A stretch of 64,000 nucleotides of DNA, taken from Herbiconiux sp. A18JL235. GTDB lineage: Bacteria > Actinomycetota > Actinomycetes > Actinomycetales > Microbacteriaceae. Both the position numbers and the translations under genes were made by a program. The stretch is from positions 1,674,001-1,738,000 of the forward strand of contig NZ_CP162511.1 in assembly GCF_040939305.1 (NCBI RefSeq), written 5' to 3'. The notes beneath the pieces are model-generated. The model was not told the DNA's origin. It saw only the letters and a list, made by a program, of their open reading frames with translations, and did not search any database. This document shows, one piece after another, positions 25,028 to 33,425 of the stretch; position 1 is the stretch's first letter; each line of letters starts with the position of its first letter.

Positions 25028-27970
25028 GTGACTTCCCAAACGACAGAGAAGCCCGCACGACGATCGAGAGTGACGCTCGCCATCGCGATAGCGATCGTGG
25101 TGGTTCTCGCCATCCTCTTCTTCGTCTTCTCGACGCTGTACACCGAGATCCTCTGGTACGACCAGCTGGGCTTCCTGAACGTGCTCACCACGCAGTGGTT
25201 CGCGAGCGGCGTCATGTTCGTCATCGGCTTCCTGGCCATGGCCATCCCGGTCTGGGCCTCCATCGAGATCGCCTTCCGCTGGCGGCCGGTCTACGCCAAG
25301 CTCAACTCGCAGCTCGACCGCTACCAGCAGGTCATCGAGCCCCTCCGCCGCCTCGCCACCTTCGGTGTGCCCGCCGTGCTGGGCCTCTTCGCCGGCGTGG
25401 CGACCGCCTCGCGCTGGCAGCTCACCCTGCAGTACCTGAACCGCACCGCGTTCGGCCAGACCGACCCGCAGTTCGGTCTCGACATCTCCTTCTACATCTA
25501 CGACCTGCCGTTCTGGCGCGGGGTCGTCGGGTTCGCGAGCGCCGTCGTGATCGTCTCCGGCCTCGCCGCGATCGCAACCAGCTACCTCTACGGCGCCATC
25601 CGCTTCTCCCAGCGGGAGGTGCGCATCTCGAAGATCGCGCGCATCCAGATGGCCGTCACCGCCACGGTCTACCTGCTGCTGCAGGCCGTGAGCATCTGGC
25701 TCGACCAGTACGCCACCCTGGCGAACAGCTCGGGGCTCATCACGGGTGCGAGCTACGCCGATGTGAACGCCACGATCCCCGGCCTCCAGATCCTCGCCGG
25801 CATCGCGGGTATCGTCGCCATCCTGTTCATCGTCGCCGCGGTCATCGGCCGCTGGCGGCTGCCCATCATCGGTACCGCACTCCTCATCGTGAGTGCGCTC
25901 ATCCTCGGCTCGCTCGCGCCGTGGGTCGTGCAACGCTTCCAGGTCGACCCCTCCGAGCGCACGCTCGAGCAGGCGTACATCCAGCGCAACATCGACATGA
26001 CCCGCGAGGCCTACGGCGTCTCCGACCTCGAAGAGACGCCCTACGAGGCGACCACGAACGCCGAGGCCGGGGCGCTGCGCGACGACGCGGCGACGACGGC
26101 GAACATCCGCATCCTCGACCCTGCCCTCGTGACGCGGTCGTTCCAGCAGCTGCAGCAGTTCCGGCAGTACTACCAGTTCCCCGACCAGCTCGACGTCGAC
26201 CGCTACGACATCAACGGTCAGAGCCAGGATGCGGTGGTCGCCGTGCGCGACATCGACATCGACGCGCTCGGCTCGTCGGCGACCTGGTACAACCAGACCG
26301 TCGTCTACACCCACGGCTACGGCGTGGTCGCCGCCTACGGCAACCAGCGCTCGGCCGACGGCCAGCCGGTGTTCCTCGAGTCGGGCATCCCGTCGGTGGG
26401 CGAGCTCGGCGACTTCGAGCCGCGGGTGTACTTCGGCGAGAACTCGCCGCCGTACTCCATCGTGGGCGGCCCGGAGGGCAGCTCGAACATCGAGCTCGAC
26501 TACCCCTCGGGTTCCGACGGGGCCTCGCAGACCTACACCACGTTCCAGGGCGACGGTGGGCCGAAGCTCGACAACATCTTCAAGCGCCTGGTCTACGCGC
26601 TGAAGTTCCAGTCGGAGCAGATCTTCCTCTCCGACGCCGTGAACGACGACTCGCAGATCCTCTACGACCGCGACCCCGCGGAGCGCGTGTCGAAGGTGGC
26701 GCCGTACCTCACCATCGACTCCGACCCGTACCCCTCCGTCGTCGACGGCAAGGTGGTCTGGGTGGTCGACGGGTACACCACCTCGGCGAACTACCCCTAT
26801 TCCCGCGTGCAGTCGCTCAGCGAGTCGATCGCCGACACCTACACGCCCACCCCGGCGTACGCGGTCGACGACATCAACTACATCCGCAACTCGGTGAAGG
26901 CGACTGTCGACGCCTACGACGGCAAGGTCACCCTGTACGCGTGGGACGAGAGCGACCCGCTGCTGCAGACCTGGGAGAAGATCTACCCGGCCACCATCAA
27001 GTCGATCAGCGACATGTCGGGCGACCTGATGAGCCACGTGCGCTACCCGGCAGACCTGTTCAAGGTGCAGCGCTCCATCCTCGGCCAGTACCACGTGACG
27101 GATGCGGGTTCCTTCTACTCGCAGGAAGACGCCTGGACGACGCCCAACGACCCGACCTCGCCGTCGACCAACCCGACGCTGCAGCCGCCGTACTACCTCA
27201 CGCTGCAGATGCCGACGCAGACCGACCCGTCGTATTCGCTCTACTCCACGTTCATCCCGCTCTCGCAGCAGGAGGCCGAGTCGTCGCGGAACGTGCTCAC
27301 GGGCTACCTCGCCGTCGACGCGAACGCGGGCGAGACCGCGGGGGAGAAGTCTCCCGACTACGGCAAGCTGAGGCTCTTGACCCTGCCGAAGGACGACACC
27401 ATCCCCGGCCCCGGGCAGGTGCAGAACAGCTTCTCGGCCGACCCGTCGGTCTCTTCGGCCCTCAACCTGCTGCGCCAGGGCGAGAGCTCGGTGATCAGCG
27501 GAAACCTGCTCACCCTGCCCGTGGGCGGCGGTCTGCTCTACGTGCAGCCGGTCTACGTGCAGTCGCGCGGTGAGACGAGCTTCCCGCTGCTGCAGAAGGT
27601 GCTGGTCTCGTTCGGCAACAAGATCGCGTTCGAGAACACGCTCGACGGTGCACTCGACTCCCTCTTCGGGGGAGACTCGGGGGCGTCGGCCGGCGACGGC
27701 GACGTGACGCCCGTCGACACCGGAACGGGGACGGGAACAGACACGGGCACCGGCACGGATACGGGCACGGGCACCGGCACCGACACGGGAACCGGCACGG
27801 GCTCGCCCGTCTCGGGCAACCCCGCCGTGGCCTCCGCCCTCGCCGACGCCGAGCAGGCGCTCACCGACCGCGACGCCGCCATGGCCGCCGGCGACTGGAC
27901 CGCGTACGGGGAGGCCGACGCCCGCCTCAAGGCCGCCATCGACCGGGCGATCGCCGCCGCGAACGGCTGA
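25028..27970 (+). CDS. UPF0182 family large membrane protein
   Basis: 980 residues, GTG 25028. Seven hydrophobic segments occupy the first ~320 residues, starting with IAIAIVVVLAILFFVFSTL; a long extracytoplasmic domain follows (with YDxNxQ- and DYPSGSDG-type family segments). Family members occur across actinobacteria, cyanobacteria and clostridia; function is unknown. A Thr/Gly/Asp simple repeat (27715-27804) links the main domain to a short C-terminal helical segment (ASALADAEQALTDRD). It corresponds to Rv3193c and is downstream of the PDZ/Lon gene in the same order. Confidence 0.92.
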   Translation: MTSQTTEKPARRSRVTLAIAIAIVVVLAILFFVFSTLYTEILWYDQLGFLNVLTTQWFASGVMFVIGFLAMAIPVWASIEIAFRWRPVYAKLNSQLDRYQQVIEPLRRLATFGVPAVLGLFAGVATASRWQLTLQYLNRTAFGQTDPQFGLDISFYIYDLPFWRGVVGFASAVVIVSGLAAIATSYLYGAIRFSQREVRISKIARIQMAVTATVYLLLQAVSIWLDQYATLANSSGLITGASYADVNATIPGLQILAGIAGIVAILFIVAAVIGRWRLPIIGTALLIVSALILGSLAPWVVQRFQVDPSERTLEQAYIQRNIDMTREAYGVSDLEETPYEATTNAEAGALRDDAATTANIRILDPALVTRSFQQLQQFRQYYQFPDQLDVDRYDINGQSQDAVVAVRDIDIDALGSSATWYNQTVVYTHGYGVVAAYGNQRSADGQPVFLESGIPSVGELGDFEPRVYFGENSPPYSIVGGPEGSSNIELDYPSGSDGASQTYTTFQGDGGPKLDNIFKRLVYALKFQSEQIFLSDAVNDDSQILYDRDPAERVSKVAPYLTIDSDPYPSVVDGKVVWVVDGYTTSANYPYSRVQSLSESIADTYTPTPAYAVDDINYIRNSVKATVDAYDGKVTLYAWDESDPLLQTWEKIYPATIKSISDMSGDLMSHVRYPADLFKVQRSILGQYHVTDAGSFYSQEDAWTTPNDPTSPSTNPTLQPPYYLTLQMPTQTDPSYSLYSTFIPLSQQEAESSRNVLTGYLAVDANAGETAGEKSPDYGKLRLLTLPKDDTIPGPGQVQNSFSADPSVSSALNLLRQGESSVISGNLLTLPVGGGLLYVQPVYVQSRGETSFPLLQKVLVSFGNKIAFENTLDGALDSLFGGDSGASAGDGDVTPVDTGTGTGTDTGTGTDTGTGTGTDTGTGTGSPVSGNPAVASALADAEQALTDRDAAMAAGDWTAYGEADARLKAAIDRAIAAANG
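27715..27804 (+). repeat. Imperfect GACACGGGCACC-type tandem repeat in the UPF0182 gene
   Basis: About 90 bases of 6-bp-phased repeats encode alternating Gly-Thr with periodic Asp-Thr. This is a likely flexible linker and a length-variable tract. Confidence 0.8.
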
Positions 27971-27978
27971 TCGGAGCC

Positions 27979-28004
27979 GATCGGGCCCGATCTCGGGCCC
28001 GATC
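27979..28004. terminator. Perfect 12-bp stem hairpin after the UPF0182 gene
   Basis: GATCGGGCCCGA (27979-27990), a 2-nt loop, then its exact complement (27993-28004). It begins 9 nt after the UPF0182 stop. There is no T-tract, so it would be a non-canonical terminator or an mRNA 3'-end stabiliser. It also separates that gene from the tRNA promoter. Confidence 0.5.
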
Positions 28005-28013
28005 GAGCGCCGA

Positions 28014-28043
28014 TTCGCATCGTGCCGAATCCCGTGCTAGAGT
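28014..28043 (+). promoter_or_regulatory. Predicted promoter of the initiator tRNA gene
   Basis: -10 TAGAGT (28038-28043) lies 12 nt before the tRNA. The best -35 candidate, TTCGCA (28014-28019), is weak, with 18-nt spacing. Confidence 0.4.
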
Positions 28044-28055
28044 TTCTTCTTGTGC

Positions 28056-28129
28056 CGCGGGGTGGAGCAGTTCGGTAGCTCGCTGGGCTCATAACCCAGA
28101 GGTCGCAGGTTCAAATCCTGTCCCCGCAA
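28056..28129 (+). tRNA. Initiator tRNA-fMet (anticodon CAT)
   Basis: 74 nt. The acceptor stem CGCGGGG/CCCCGCA carries the initiator hallmark of a C1-A72 mismatch. The anticodon stem CTGGG/CCCAG supplies three consecutive G-C pairs beneath the loop CTCATAA. The T arm is GCAGG-TTCAAAT-CCTGT with one G-T pair. The discriminator is A and the CCA end is not encoded. It is followed within 6 nt by a strong terminator, so it is a monocistronic transcript. Confidence 0.97.
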
Positions 28130-28134
28130 CGAGA

Positions 28135-28178
28135 AGAGCCCGTCTCGAACGAAAGTTCGAGACGGGCTCTCGCTTTTT
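28135..28178 (+). terminator. Rho-independent terminator of the initiator tRNA
   Basis: A perfect 16-bp stem (28135-28150 with 28155-28170) closed by a GAAA tetraloop, followed by CGCTTTTT. The tetraloop and T-run make it one of the clearest intrinsic terminators in the window. Confidence 0.92.
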
Positions 28179-28210
28179 CTGCGACGAGCGAGCGGCCCGG
28201 GGAGCGCGCG

Positions 28211-28675
28211 ATGACGGAACCGACACCGATCGGCACGCTCGTGTACACCAGCATCGCCTCGGAGCCCTTCGGCGCGGCCGAGCTGTTCGCGCTGCTCGAC
28301 ACCAGCCGTCGCAACAACGGGCGCGACGGTCTCACCGGGCTGCTGCTGCATCACGCCGGCCGGTTCATCCAGGTGCTCGAAGGCCCCGCGTCGGCCGTGC
28401 ACGCTCGGATGGCCGTCATCGTCGCAGACGGTCGCCACCGCAAGGTGCGTGTGCTGGTCGACGAGGAGTCGGCGGCCCGCCAGTTCCCGGAGTGGACGAT
28501 GGGGTTCCCGTCCGACGTCGCTGTCGATGCGCACGACGTGGGCGACGTGCCCGGGTTCCTCGGCACGTTCTCCGACATCGAGGCGGACACCGGGTCGTCG
28601 GTTCGCGTGCCGGAGTTGAGGGCGCTCATCCGCTGGTTCGAGCACCGGGCCCGCGCGACGGGCGAGCGGGAGTAG
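28211..28675 (+). CDS. Short BLUF-domain blue-light photoreceptor
   Basis: 154 residues, essentially one BLUF domain plus a helical C-terminal cap. The flavin-binding residues fall at the spacing of AppA: Tyr12, Asn36 and Gln54 (24 and 18 apart), then Trp95 and Met97 (41 after the Gln). BLUF proteins bind FAD and rearrange the Tyr-Gln hydrogen bonds under blue light. No output enzyme (EAL, cyclase) is attached, so it would signal through a protein partner. A GGGGAGCG precedes ATG 28211. No partner gene is evident: the neighbours are the tRNA and the convergent kdpE. Confidence 0.93.
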   Translation: MTEPTPIGTLVYTSIASEPFGAAELFALLDTSRRNNGRDGLTGLLLHHAGRFIQVLEGPASAVHARMAVIVADGRHRKVRVLVDEESAARQFPEWTMGFPSDVAVDAHDVGDVPGFLGTFSDIEADTGSSVRVPELRALIRWFEHRARATGERE

Positions 28676-28742
28676 CGGGAGGGCACCGGTGCTGGATCGA
28701 GCGGGTGCGAGGGGCAGGCGGCTCTGATGGCGGACCGACCGC

Positions 28743-29459
28743 TCAGGCGGCGGGCGCGGCGGGTGGGTCGGGCTCGAAGCGGTAGCCCATGCCGGTCTCG
28801 GTGAGGATGTGGCGCGGCTGCGAGGGCACCGGCTCGAGCTTCTTGCGCAGCTGACCGATGTAGAGGCGCAGGTAACCCGTCTCGTGCACGTTCGAGGTGC
28901 CCCAGATCTCGGTGAACAGATCGGCGTGTGTGAGGAGCCGGTGCGGATGCCGCACGAGCAGCTCGAGGATCTTCCACTCGGTCGGAGTCAGCTTCACCGA
29001 CCCCCGGCCCCCGCCCGAGATGACGTGCGCGCCCACATCGACGGTGAGACCGCTGAGGGTCACCACGGGGCTCGCGGCCCCCGCTCCCGCGCTGCCCGGC
29101 GCGGGCGCCCGACGGGTGAGCGCACGCACCCGGGCGAGCAGCTCGTCGATGGCGAAGGGCTTCGTGACGTAGTCGTCGGCGCCGGCGTCGAGCGCGTCGA
29201 CCTTGTCGGCGGAGTCGGTGCGGCCCGACACCACGAGGATGGGCAACGCCGACCAGGCGCGCACCGCCGTGATCACCTCCACGCCGTCGAGGTGCGGCAT
29301 GCCGAGGTCGAGAAGGATGAGGTCGGGCGGATGCGCGGAGGCGGCGGCGATGGCCTCGCGGCCGTCGGAGGCGGTGACGATCTCGTGGCCGTGGGCACCG
29401 AGGGTCACCCGCAGCGCGCGCACGATCTGCGGGTCGTCGTCGGCGACCAGGATCCTCAT
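28743..29459 (-). CDS. kdpE: KdpE-type response regulator
   Basis: 238 residues. Receiver domain with acidic pocket D7-D9, phosphoacceptor Asp51 (LILLDLGMP) and Lys100 (VTKPF), then an OmpR/PhoB winged helix (KLTPTEWKILELLVRHP...GYLRLYIGQLRKKLE), which is the KdpE signature. In other bacteria it activates kdpFABC when K+ is limiting. Start ATG 29459 overlaps the kdpD stop by 4 nt. No kdp transporter gene lies in the window, so its target promoter is elsewhere or the pair has been re-purposed. Confidence 0.9.
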   Translation of the reverse strand: MRILVADDDPQIVRALRVTLGAHGHEIVTASDGREAIAAASAHPPDLILLDLGMPHLDGVEVITAVRAWSALPILVVSGRTDSADKVDALDAGADDYVTKPFAIDELLARVRALTRRAPAPGSAGAGAASPVVTLSGLTVDVGAHVISGGGRGSVKLTPTEWKILELLVRHPHRLLTHADLFTEIWGTSNVHETGYLRLYIGQLRKKLEPVPSQPRHILTETGMGYRFEPDPPAAPAA

Positions 29460-32005
29460 GCCGACACCGCCGTCGCCGTCAGGGTGACCACCATCGTCGA
29501 TCCTCCCTGAGGGGTCTCCTCGACCTCGAGCGTGCCGCGCATCCCCTCCACGAATCCCTTCGAGAGCGCGAGGCCGAGGCCGAGGCCCGTCGTGTTGTCG
29601 GTGTCGCCGAGTCGCTGGAAGGGCACGAAGACATCCTCCCTCCGATCTGGCGGGATGCCGGGACCCCGGTCGACGACGCGCAGCTGCACCGTGTCGCGGA
29701 AGGCCGAGGCGGAGACCAGCACCCGGGCGCCTGCGGGGGAGTGCTTCAGGGCGTTCGAGAGCAGGTTGACGAGCACGCGTTCGAGCAGCACCGGGTCGGC
29801 CTCGACCAGGGGGAGGTCGGCGGGGAGGTCGATGTCGACGTCGTCGGGGCCGACGCCGAGCTCCTCGAGGGCGGAGGGCACGAGGTCGGCGACGTCGACG
29901 GGCCGCGACGACACCGCGAGCACGCCCGCCTGCAGTCGGCTCACGTCGAGCAGGTCGGTGAGCAGGGTGTTCAGCTGCCGCAGGGCGGTCTCGGCGGTGT
30001 CGAGCAGCTCGGCGCGGTCGTCGTCGTTCAGGGCACCGCCCCGCAGGCCCGTCACCGCGGCGGTGGCGGCCGCGAGCGGTCGCCTGAGGTCGTGGCCGAC
30101 CGCCGCGAGCAGCGCACTGCGCACGCGGTCGGCGGCGGCGAGCGGGGCGAGCTCGCGGGCGCTCTGCTCGAGATCGGCCTGCTCGAGGGCCGCCGCGAGC
30201 TGGGCGACGATCACCCCGAGCAGCCTGCGGTCGCCCGCCGAGAGGGGCCGGCCATGCAGCTCGAGCACGGCGGAGCCGGTGACGGGAATGCGGTCGCGGG
30301 GCTCGGTGGTGGACGTCGGGGTGTCCGACATGTCCGCGGAGTCCTTGCTCTCGGTCTCCGCGCTCGCGGCACTCCCGAGTCCCGCCGGCTCGCCGTCGCT
30401 CGCGAGCACGCGCTCGCTCACGACGAGCCGCACCCCGGCGAGCCCGAAGGCCTCGCGCGTGCGGGTCACGAAGGCCTGCAGCGAGTCCTGCCCGCGCAGC
30501 ACCTCGCCCGCGACACCCGCGATGAGCTCCGACTCGGCGGCCGAGCGCCGCGCCGCCCGCGAACGCCGCGCCGCGCGGTCGACGACGAGGGAGACCAGCA
30601 GCGCGATCACGACCGAGAGCACCAGGGCCGCCAGGTGGGTCGGTCTGTCGATGGTCACGGTGTAGAACGGCTCGATGAAGAAGAAGTCGAGGGTGACGGC
30701 GGCGATCACCGCCGCGAACAGGGCCGGCCAGATGCCGCCCATCAGCGCCACGACGACCACGAGCAGCTGGTAGCTCAGCACGTCGGTGGTGATGGAGTCG
30801 TCGCTGCGCAGCGTCACGAGCAACCAGGTGAGCAGCGGCCCGCCGGCAAGGGCCAGCACGAAGCCCAGGATGCGCCGCCGCAGCGTGAGCGATCCTCGCG
30901 CGAGGGGGAGGGAGACCCGGCCGCCGGCGGCGGGGTGGTTGACGATGTGCACGTCGATGTCGCCGGATTCGCGGATGACGGTCGCGCCGATGCCTGCTCC
31001 GGTGATGAGCGCGGCGAGGCGGGAGCGGCGGCTGACGCCGATGACGAGCTGGGTGGCGTTCGCCGATCGCGCGAACTCCACCAGCGCGGCGGGGATGTCG
31101 GTGCCGACGACTTGGTGGAAGGTGCCCCCGAGGCTCTCGACCAATAACCGTTGGGCGGCGAGGGCTCCGGGGTCGGCTTGGCGGAGACCGTCCTGGCTGG
31201 TGACGTGCACGGCCAGCAGCTGCCCGCCCGCGGAGCGGGCGGCGATGCGGGAGCCGCGGCGGAGGAGGGTCTCGCCTTCGGGGCCGCCGGTGAGGGCGAC
31301 GACGACGCGTTCGCGGGCTTCCCATTTCTGGCCGATGCCGTGCTCGACCCGGTACTTCTGCAGCGACGAGTCGACCTCGTCGGCGAGCCACAACAACGCG
31401 AGTTCACGCAGGGCGGTGAGGTTCCCGAGCCGGAAGTAGTTCGACAGGGCCGCGTCGATCCGCGCCGCCGGATACACCACCCCCTCGGAGAGGCGGTCGC
31501 GGAGGGCTTGGGGGGCGAGGTCGATGACCTCGATCTGGTCGGCCTGCCGGAGCACCGCATCCGGGATCGTCTCGCGTTGGGGGACCCCGGTGATCTGCTG
31601 CACGACGTCGTTGAGGGACTCGATGTGCTGGATGTTCACGGTGGAGATCACGTCGATACCGGCGTCGAGGAGGGTCTCGACGTCGCGCCACCGTTTCTCG
31701 TGCCGTGACCCGGGCGCGTTGCTGTGGGCGAGTTCGTCGACGAGCGCGACCCGAGGTGCGCGGGCGAGCACCGCATCCAGGTCCATCTCCTCCAGCTGCA
31801 CACCCCGGTGGGAGACCAGCGCGCGGGGGATGATCTCGAACCCGGCCGTCATCGCTTTGGTCGCAGCGCGCCCGTGGGTCTCGACGATCGCGACGACCAC
31901 GTCCTTGCCCGCCGCACGCAGCCGCCTGCCTTCCTCGAGCATGGCGTAGGTCTTCCCCACGCCCGGGGCGGCGCCGAGCAGCACCCGCAACCGACCCTGC
32001 CTCAT
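29456..32005 (-). CDS. kdpD: KdpD sensor histidine kinase
   Basis: 849 residues, full length for KdpD. The N-terminal KdpD domain has GAAPGVGKT and VDELAHSNAPGSRHEKRW; a universal-stress-protein domain follows (about residues 250-370). Four membrane helices then lie at about 390-490, preceding a GAF-like region. The HisKA phospho-acceptor is His638 (AVGHDLRRPL), and HATPase N/G boxes are NLLSNALKHSP, DRGPGIPP and GLGLGLALSKG. It senses K+ limitation or turgor and phosphorylates KdpE. It is preceded by an unrelated monooxygenase gene (49-nt gap, same strand) where kdpC would normally be. Confidence 0.93.
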   Translation of the reverse strand: MRQGRLRVLLGAAPGVGKTYAMLEEGRRLRAAGKDVVVAIVETHGRAATKAMTAGFEIIPRALVSHRGVQLEEMDLDAVLARAPRVALVDELAHSNAPGSRHEKRWRDVETLLDAGIDVISTVNIQHIESLNDVVQQITGVPQRETIPDAVLRQADQIEVIDLAPQALRDRLSEGVVYPAARIDAALSNYFRLGNLTALRELALLWLADEVDSSLQKYRVEHGIGQKWEARERVVVALTGGPEGETLLRRGSRIAARSAGGQLLAVHVTSQDGLRQADPGALAAQRLLVESLGGTFHQVVGTDIPAALVEFARSANATQLVIGVSRRSRLAALITGAGIGATVIRESGDIDVHIVNHPAAGGRVSLPLARGSLTLRRRILGFVLALAGGPLLTWLLVTLRSDDSITTDVLSYQLLVVVVALMGGIWPALFAAVIAAVTLDFFFIEPFYTVTIDRPTHLAALVLSVVIALLVSLVVDRAARRSRAARRSAAESELIAGVAGEVLRGQDSLQAFVTRTREAFGLAGVRLVVSERVLASDGEPAGLGSAASAETESKDSADMSDTPTSTTEPRDRIPVTGSAVLELHGRPLSAGDRRLLGVIVAQLAAALEQADLEQSARELAPLAAADRVRSALLAAVGHDLRRPLAAATAAVTGLRGGALNDDDRAELLDTAETALRQLNTLLTDLLDVSRLQAGVLAVSSRPVDVADLVPSALEELGVGPDDVDIDLPADLPLVEADPVLLERVLVNLLSNALKHSPAGARVLVSASAFRDTVQLRVVDRGPGIPPDRREDVFVPFQRLGDTDNTTGLGLGLALSKGFVEGMRGTLEVEETPQGGSTMVVTLTATAVSA

Positions 32006-32054
32006 CGTGCCTTCACGACACCAGTCTCTCCCACGCCGAGGCCGACGCCTCGCT

Positions 32055-33236
32055 CTACAGGAACGGCGTCGCAGGCTCCTGCCCCGTGAGCACCCGCCCG
32101 TGCACCTCGAAGTTCGTCTTCAGTGCGAGCGCGCCGTGCAGCGACAGCGCATCGAGATCGCGATGGATGCGCTGGATGTCGACGGTGCGCTGGATCGCCG
32201 AGGCGCTGCTGATGTCGAACAGGGTGCGCACCGCCTGGCGGCACAGCTTCACCACCTGCGAGGCCTCGCCTCGCACCGCGGCTCGGGCGGAGACGTCGAG
32301 GTCGCGGCCGTCGATCGCCGCCGACATCACCCGCTCGGCGAGATCGTCGCGCAACAGCGCGGCGGCCTTCGTGGTGCTCGCCGCGTCGGAGACGTCGATG
32401 TGGGTCATCGGGGCCTCGGCCTGCACCCAGGAGGTGTAGGTGATGGAGCGCCCGGGAAGCCGATCGAGGAAGGCGTCGAGAGCACCCTCGGCAGCACCGA
32501 CCGGGGCGCCCATGCTGTTGACCAGCACGAACGGGAAGAAGGCGGCGCGGTAGAGCGGAGAGGCCTTCGTGGTCTCGGAGAGGTTGAGTCCGCCGAGCGC
32601 CTCCATGAGGGGCAGAACCCGATGGGCGGGGATGAAGACGGCGTCGGCTGTGACGGCGTTGCTGCCGGTACCGGCGAGGCCCGACGGGTCCCAGTCGTCC
32701 TCGATGGTGAGCTCGGTCATGGGCAGCAGCGCGAGCAGCATCATGGGAGGCCCGTCGCTGCCGTCGTCGAGAACGGCGGCGAGCGTGTCCCAGCTCGCCG
32801 AGCGGCACCCGGTGTTGAAGGGCCAGCGACCGCTCAGCAGGTACCCGCCGTCGACAGGCGTGAGCCGCCCACCCGGGCTGAAGATGCTGGCGACCCTCAC
32901 GTCGGGAGTGGTGAACACCTCGCGCTGCGCCTCGTCGGGGTAGTGGGCGACGAAGTAGGTGCCGACACTGTGCAGCGAGCTCACCCACGAGGTGGAGAGG
33001 TCGCCCCTGGCGACCGCCGACAGCACCTTCACCTGATCGGTGAGCGGCAGTTCGAGCCCTCCGTACTCCCGTGGTGTGCTGATGCGGTAGACGCCCGCGC
33101 GTTCGAGCAGGTCGATCGACTCCTGCGGCACGCGGCGTTCGTTCTCGCCGCGGAGGCCGTTCTCGCGCAGAGTCTCCCGTGCGGAGTCGACGGCCTCGAT
33201 CACGGTGGTGGCCTCGAGGGTGTCGGTGATCGTCAT
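32055..33236 (-). CDS. Acyl-CoA-dehydrogenase-fold flavin monooxygenase (DszC/HsaA-like group D)
   Basis: 393 residues, ATG 33236. N-terminal helical domain (ENERRVPQESIDLLERAGVYRISTPREYGGLEL), a central beta domain (SGRWPFNTGCRSASWD) and a C-terminal four-helix bundle ending SLHGALALKTNFEVHGR, the pattern of reduced-flavin-dependent monooxygenases such as HsaA, DszC and 4-hydroxyphenylacetate hydroxylases. It would need a separate flavin reductase, not visible here. Substrate unknown. It is divergent from an AraC-type regulator, the likely controller; downstream it runs into kdpD. Confidence 0.8.
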   Translation of the reverse strand: MTITDTLEATTVIEAVDSARETLRENGLRGENERRVPQESIDLLERAGVYRISTPREYGGLELPLTDQVKVLSAVARGDLSTSWVSSLHSVGTYFVAHYPDEAQREVFTTPDVRVASIFSPGGRLTPVDGGYLLSGRWPFNTGCRSASWDTLAAVLDDGSDGPPMMLLALLPMTELTIEDDWDPSGLAGTGSNAVTADAVFIPAHRVLPLMEALGGLNLSETTKASPLYRAAFFPFVLVNSMGAPVGAAEGALDAFLDRLPGRSITYTSWVQAEAPMTHIDVSDAASTTKAAALLRDDLAERVMSAAIDGRDLDVSARAAVRGEASQVVKLCRQAVRTLFDISSASAIQRTVDIQRIHRDLDALSLHGALALKTNFEVHGRVLTGQEPATPFL

Positions 33237-33359
33237 GGCTGTCTCCTTCGTCGCAGTGCCCTGAGCGGCCCGCGGGCCGTGAGGGCGACGCTAGACGGAT
33301 GCGCCGCTCGATTCGATCCGATTCCGGAGAGCGTCGTCCGCATCCTGCAGCCGACGTGG

Positions 33360-33388
33360 TTGAACGCGGCGACTGCGCGGGGCATAAT
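33360..33388 (+). promoter_or_regulatory. Sigma-70-type promoter for the AraC regulator
   Basis: -35 TTGAAC (33360-33365), a 17-nt spacer and -10 CATAAT (33383-33388). The -10 box covers an in-frame ATG at 33387, ruling it out as a start and supporting GTG 33426. Confidence 0.6.
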
Positions 33389-33425
33389 GCGAGCGACGTC
33401 GACCCGCACGAGGAGGTGCCCGCCG

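Noticed and set aside
28056-28178. Attachment site at the tRNA 3' end
   Set aside because: No integrase, direct repeat of the tRNA 3' end or foreign gene island lies downstream.
33387-33389. ATG as start of the AraC regulator
   Set aside because: It lies inside the predicted -10 box CATAAT; GTG 33426 has AGGAGG upstream.
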